A stretch of 8,250 nucleotides of DNA, taken from contig CAKOSX010000012.1 of assembly GCA_934119935.1 (NCBI GenBank), positions 1 to 8,250 of the forward strand, read 5' to 3'. Under the pieces are notes generated by a model. It was not told the DNA's origin. It worked only from the letters and a program-made list of their open reading frames with translations, and ran no database searches. The DNA is from an uncultured Clostridia bacterium. Lineage in GTDB: Bacteria; Bacillota; Clostridia; TANB77; CAG-508. A program made the position numbers and the translations under genes. Shown here in pieces: positions 5,495-8,250 of the stretch (positions are counted from its first letter, which is position 1; the number at the start of each line of letters is the position of its first letter).

Positions 5495-7612
5495 CCCACT
5501 TGTAGAATCACTTCCATTGTTTAATTGTATATATATATTGTTGTTCGTTGCCCCACTAGTATATTCTTCTCCAGTACTGCTGTTTAGTTTCATTGCAAGT
5601 GTTCCCGGAGTTGGAGATGTTTTATCTATTTTTACATTATAACTATTACTATAAACTGTATTTGTGCCATCAGTAGTTTTAACTCTTAATATTGTTGTAC
5701 CTTCTTTTTGTATTTCACTTGTATTTGTTGTTCCTGCTGTCACATTCTGTGCAGAGCCAGCAATACTCTCATAGCTTGTACTTATTCCACTTCCTGTCGT
5801 TCCACTCACAAGGGTTGCATATACATTTTGCGAACTCCATTCACCATTCGTGTAAGCTTGTACAGTAGTTTCTTCATTGGATGCTTCAACTATTTTATAT
5901 TTTGCCTTTCCATCACTGTCCATTCCATCAGTTTGTAATCTAACATTAGTACTTAAACATACTACTGGTCTAAAGCCTAATGTATTTTCTCCATAACGAC
6001 TATAGAACATGCTACTTTTTCCCTCTTCTATTGAGACTTTCCAATTGGTGGGTTCTAACGATGCACCCTTAGCCGGCCATATTAACCAATAACCATAACA
6101 GCTGTTCCTTACACCATCAGTCGCACTTAAAAAATACATTGTGTTATATCCTGCAGTATCTACCGGACTACCTCCACCTATAGTACAACCAAACTTATTA
6201 TATGCATAGCTTAATCTCTTATATTGAGAATTGCAATTCCAACTCTTTACATACATTTCGCCAGTTGGTGATGCAATCGCATATTCTGCATATTTGCTTC
6301 CGTATAATTTTGACCATCTCTCAGTGTCAATCATATACTTTGTTGCAGAATCATCGTTATCTATTTCAATCCAATTTTTAGCCAAACTGTTTTCTCTTGA
6401 ATATTGTGAACTTTCATTTTCTATAGACATAAGTGCTGCACATTTTGGAGCATCATTAAATATATCCACCTGATTTCCATTTGCTGATACTGGTGTATTA
6501 TATTCCCCTGCTGAATTCTTTATGTCTATACAATCATCTGCTATTAAATATATATGGTCAGTCTCTGATGAATCTCCCGCATCTGATTTACCAGCATAAA
6601 ATATTTTCCACCCAACATTTTTATCTCCTCCATTAGGAGTATAATTTGTTACTGTACTACCTATATATGAGCCAATATTATTTGCTACATCACTTGCTTC
6701 AGATGTTTGTGGCATTGCCTTAGATAATTTTAAACTTCCAGCCTTTAATTCCGGTGTTTTTAAACTATATTGTGATATATTTCCTGCTTCGTCTTTTATC
6801 CATACATAATATGTAGTATTGTGTGCCAATTTTGATATACTATTTTCAAAACTTTTTGTATTCGTGACTCCTGTAAAGTTTTCTGGTTTTGTAGAACTTG
6901 TTGTTACTGCATAACCTATTATTCCACTTTCACTATCTGACGCACTTATTTTTATGCTATTAGTATTTATCGCTGTTGCAGATACTTCCGGAGTACTTTT
7001 GTCAATATTATTTACTTCATATTGCAACTCTGAAACAGATTCACTTCCATTCCACAGTCTTGCATACATAATTCCATTAGTAGAAAAAACTTGTTCCTTT
7101 GAATCATTCCAATTTTTACCGTCTTTACTTGTTTGCAATGTATACTCTTGAATAGTTGTCTTTACATTAACTATTACATTACCATTCGTCCAACCACTTG
7201 GGCTTGATGAGAATGTTGTATTATTGTTATTCAATTTGTAATCCGGATTTTTCTTTGTTATTCCACTTTTTATAGTGTATTTTCTTCCACTCTTTTTGCA
7301 AGTTACTTCATACTCTTCAGCATCACTATCAGGTTCTAGTGTGTAATCTTCATTAAAGAACTTTTTCAACTCTTTATCAAAGTCATTTCTTCTTATAACA
7401 GCATCTTCATTATTAGCTTGTGCTGCTAATGCTGATAAGTTTATTTTTTCCTTTTCATCTGCAATCTCAGTTTCCTGTTTTGCAACTTCTGCTTTTGAAA
7501 TTATTCCATTTCTTTTTATTATTAAGCTTATGCTTACTCCTGCTAATATTAACAAAACTACAATAGTAACAATAAGTGCAATAATAGTAATTCCATTTTC
7601 TTTTTTGGTCAT
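5492..7612 (-). CDS. Prepilin-like, multi-domain surface protein (upstream part of a larger interrupted frame)
   Basis: 706 residues. The N-terminus carries a type IV prepilin-type signal: a short charged leader ending KKENG (Gly7), then a hydrophobic helix of about residues 8-32. The usual Glu at mature position 5 is Ala12. A charged stalk helix follows (33-65). Ig-like or Fn3-like regions lie near 130-205 and 206-290 (TYYVWIKDEAGN). A large globular part of about 300-575 with WKIFYAG, HIYLIADD and NTLGFRPVVCLS resembles the DUF6273/lectin-like ectodomains of clostridial surface proteins (from memory, tentative). Ig-like repeats resume at about 578-706 and break off at TAA. AGGAGG (7625-7630) lies 12 bases from the ATG, a long spacing. 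It is probably processed by a prepilin peptidase and displayed at the cell surface, but no peptidase or assembly ATPase is in the window. Confidence 0.86.
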   Translation of the reverse strand: MTKKENGITIIALIVTIVVLLILAGVSISLIIKRNGIISKAEVAKQETEIADEKEKINLSALAAQANNEDAVIRRNDFDKELKKFFNEDYTLEPDSDAEEYEVTCKKSGRKYTIKSGITKKNPDYKLNNNNTTFSSSPSGWTNGNVIVNVKTTIQEYTLQTSKDGKNWNDSKEQVFSTNGIMYARLWNGSESVSELQYEVNNIDKSTPEVSATAINTNSIKISASDSESGIIGYAVTTSSTKPENFTGVTNTKSFENSISKLAHNTTYYVWIKDEAGNISQYSLKTPELKAGSLKLSKAMPQTSEASDVANNIGSYIGSTVTNYTPNGGDKNVGWKIFYAGKSDAGDSSETDHIYLIADDCIDIKNSAGEYNTPVSANGNQVDIFNDAPKCAALMSIENESSQYSRENSLAKNWIEIDNDDSATKYMIDTERWSKLYGSKYAEYAIASPTGEMYVKSWNCNSQYKRLSYAYNKFGCTIGGGSPVDTAGYNTMYFLSATDGVRNSCYGYWLIWPAKGASLEPTNWKVSIEEGKSSMFYSRYGENTLGFRPVVCLSTNVRLQTDGMDSDGKAKYKIVEASNEETTVQAYTNGEWSSQNVYATLVSGTTGSGISTSYESIAGSAQNVTAGTTNTSEIQKEGTTILRVKTTDGTNTVYSNSYNVKIDKTSPTPGTLAMKLNSSTGEEYTSGATNNNIYIQLNNGSDSTSG

Positions 7613-7667
7613 TTTGAATATTTTCCTCCTAAGTATAATTTTTTAAAACAAGTCTTTTTAACGTCAG

Positions 7668-7706
7668 AAAGATAGAAATAGTTTTTACTCCATTTCTATC
7701 TTTTTT
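7668..7706 (+). terminator. Terminator-like hairpin in the leader
   Basis: AAAGATAGAAAT (7668-7679) pairs with ATTTCTATCTTT (7692-7703) around a 12-base loop. On the plus strand the stem ends in a T-run (7701-7706), the form of an intrinsic terminator. On the minus strand, where the genes lie, only TTTCTG follows, so it would terminate weakly or act as a leader structure. Confidence 0.5.
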
Positions 7707-7709
7707 ATT

Positions 7710-7820
7710 TTATATTTTGGAGTACAACAAACAAGCCTTAGCAAATTTTACTAAAGTTTGCATTTGGTAAAATGCATGGTGTGTGTATATACAGCCACAA
7801 CAGTTTGCTGGTTTATTCAT
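7710..7820 (-). CDS. Small ORF, 36 residues with four cysteines; leader peptide or small protein
   Basis: ATG at 7820 with GAGGAG (7830-7835) 9 bases upstream, ending in TAA at 7710. The product begins MNKPANCCGCIYTHH and ends CLLYSKI, with Cys at 7, 8, 10 and 30 and His at 14 and 15, so a metal- or redox-responsive peptide can be imagined but is not shown. There is no signal peptide and I recognise no family. It sits inside the predicted transcript of the surface-protein gene, upstream of the hairpin at 7668-7703. A 36-codon frame can arise by chance in A+T-rich DNA; the good ribosome binding site is the main support. Confidence 0.4.
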   Translation of the reverse strand: MNKPANCCGCIYTHHAFYQMQTLVKFAKACLLYSKI

Positions 7821-7826
7821 TCTACT

Positions 7827-7853
7827 TTACTCCTCTTTTCTCTTGTTTTTCAT
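7827..7853 (-). other. Eight-codon mini-ORF, possible leader peptide
   Basis: ATG at 7853 encodes MKNKRKEE, with AAAGG (7862-7866) 8 bases upstream. Its last codons and stop overlap the GAGGAG site of the next small ORF, so the two could be translationally coupled. Short and uncertain. Confidence 0.25.
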
Positions 7854-7878
7854 TTCAAATACCTTTGTTTACAAATTT

Positions 7879-7907
7879 ATAATAACATAATATATTTGTA
7901 TTTTCAA
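7879..7907 (-). promoter_or_regulatory. Candidate promoter of the surface-protein locus
   Basis: On the minus strand, TTGAAA (7902-7907), a 17-base spacer and TATTAT (7879-7884); five of six matches in each box. Transcription would start near 7872, giving a leader of about 260 bases before the ATG at 7612. Confidence 0.65.
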
Positions 7908-7971
7908 CTGGTTCCTCCTGTTTTCAATTTTAAGTTTTACAGAAAACTTTTTACCCAGTTTTTGTCTACTT

Positions 7972-8250
7972 TTAGTCTATTGATGCATTGTATATTTTTA
8001 CTATTGCATTGTTTAATGCTGTATCAAATTCTTCTTGTGTTTGATGTGCATTTAAGTCTTGTAATAATGCTCTTGAGAAGCTTGCTATCATTCTATTATT
8101 TTTAGCAAGTAATTCACATGCCTCATCTATCTCGTATCCGCCAGATAAAGCAACAATTCTTACAACACAGTCGTAATCATATAAATCTAAGTAATGGTTT
8201 GCAACTGTTGGTATTGTAAATTTGAACATTATTTTGTCTGCTGGATTCCA
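7972..8250 (-). CDS. fda: Class I fructose-bisphosphate aldolase, residues 204-295 (C-terminal part)
   Basis: The frame is open from the right edge and ends at TAA (7972-7974). It repeats residues 204-226 of the left-edge gene, including MFKFTIPT with the Schiff-base lysine, and continues through VVRIVALSGGY (phosphate-binding region), IASFSRALLQDL and a C-terminus ending YNASID. In the joined circle it completes a 295-residue enzyme, which argues that the junction is a real continuation rather than a chance repeat. The Met at 8229 is internal, not a start. Confidence 0.96.
   Translation of the reverse strand, partial: WNPADKIMFKFTIPTVANHYLDLYDYDCVVRIVALSGGYEIDEACELLAKNNRMIASFSRALLQDLNAHQTQEEFDTALNNAIVKIYNASID
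8182..8250. repeat. 69-bp terminal direct repeat, right copy
   Basis: Identical to 1-69. The odd length of 69 would fit a k-mer overlap left by a de Bruijn assembler on a circular path (inference). Confidence 0.97.

Larger units (their letters stand above)
7613..7971. other. 359-base leader between the aldolase end and the surface-protein gene
   Basis: It contains a minus-strand promoter (7879-7907), an 8-codon ORF (7827-7853), a 36-codon Cys-containing ORF (7710-7820), a 12-bp hairpin (7668-7703) and a long-spaced ribosome binding site. Near the aldolase end, a 7-bp hairpin (7932-7938 with 7943-7949) is followed by T residues only on the plus strand, so no good minus-strand aldolase terminator is seen. 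I recognise no c-di-GMP or other riboswitch. Confidence 0.75.

Noticed and set aside
4310..7612. Reassigned stop codons explaining the interrupted frame
   Set aside because: Both TAA and TGA interrupt it, while other good genes here end in TAA (aldolase, kinase, VTT) or TGA (fic, yiiX-like) at the expected family lengths.
7741..7776. Short inverted repeats (TGCATTT/AAATGCA and ATTTTAC/GTAAAAT) in the leader as regulatory hairpins
   Set aside because: They are 7-bp A+T-rich stems within the 36-codon ORF and could be chance; not enough support to list separately.
7640..7860. c-di-GMP-I riboswitch ahead of the pilin-like gene
   Set aside because: Such riboswitches often precede pilin genes in Clostridia, but I could not find the conserved GGGCAAACC and GACGCAAAGCC elements on the minus strand.
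7869..7907. Minus-strand 12-codon ORF with TTG start and AGGAGG site
   Set aside because: Its TTG coincides with the -35 box of the better-supported promoter, so it would lie upstream of the transcript. It is also very short.
7758..8105. 115-codon plus-strand frame
   Set aside because: It runs antisense to the aldolase end and the leader, its product is low-complexity and hydrophobic, and it lacks family features; it is a shadow frame.
1..8250. CRISPR array, tRNA, rRNA or insertion sequence
   Set aside because: No regularly spaced repeats, no tRNA-like cloverleaf or rRNA sequence, and no transposase-like frame on either strand.

Overview
The window is strongly A+T-rich. It uses AGGAGG-type ribosome binding sites and sigma-A-like promoters. 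Its prepilin is of the kind common in Clostridia-like Firmicutes, and its aldolase is a 295-residue class I enzyme of the staphylococcal Fda type. This points to a low-GC Firmicute, perhaps an uncultured gut Clostridium relative (inference).

The first 69 bases (1-69) are repeated exactly as the last 69 (8182-8250). Both copies lie inside one aldolase gene, in the same codon phase. Joining the ends gives an 8,181-bp circle in which the aldolase is complete. The sequence is therefore best read as a closed loop: a circular molecule, a tandem unit, or an assembly loop. I see no replication, recombination, mobilisation or partition gene.

Every convincing gene is on the minus strand. In the direction of transcription, starting from the right: (1) the last 92 codons of the aldolase (7972-8250); (2) a leader of about 360 bases (7613-7971) with a promoter, two small ORFs and a hairpin; (3) one long surface-protein reading frame (7612 down to 4310), made of a prepilin-like N-terminus, Ig-like repeats, a large ectodomain, an Fn3 domain, a Hint domain and a C-terminal FxLYD-like domain, cut by in-frame stops at 5492-5494, 4589-4591 and 4583-4585; (4) an intergenic region (3977-4309) with inverted repeats, the yiiX-like promoter and an orphan plus-strand promoter; (5) a YiiX-like permuted papain-fold hydrolase with a TTG start, then a VTT-domain membrane protein ending at a strong terminator; (6) a Fic-domain protein overlapping by 4 bases a HipA/CtkA-like kinase; (7) the aldolase promoter and its first 226 codons.

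The genes form four transcription units: the surface-protein locus, yiiX-VTT, fic-hipA and fda. The fic-hipA pair joins two protein-modifying enzymes and resembles a toxin-antitoxin or regulatory module. The surface protein looks decayed or split. The aldolase is a core metabolic gene and so an odd passenger on a small circle.
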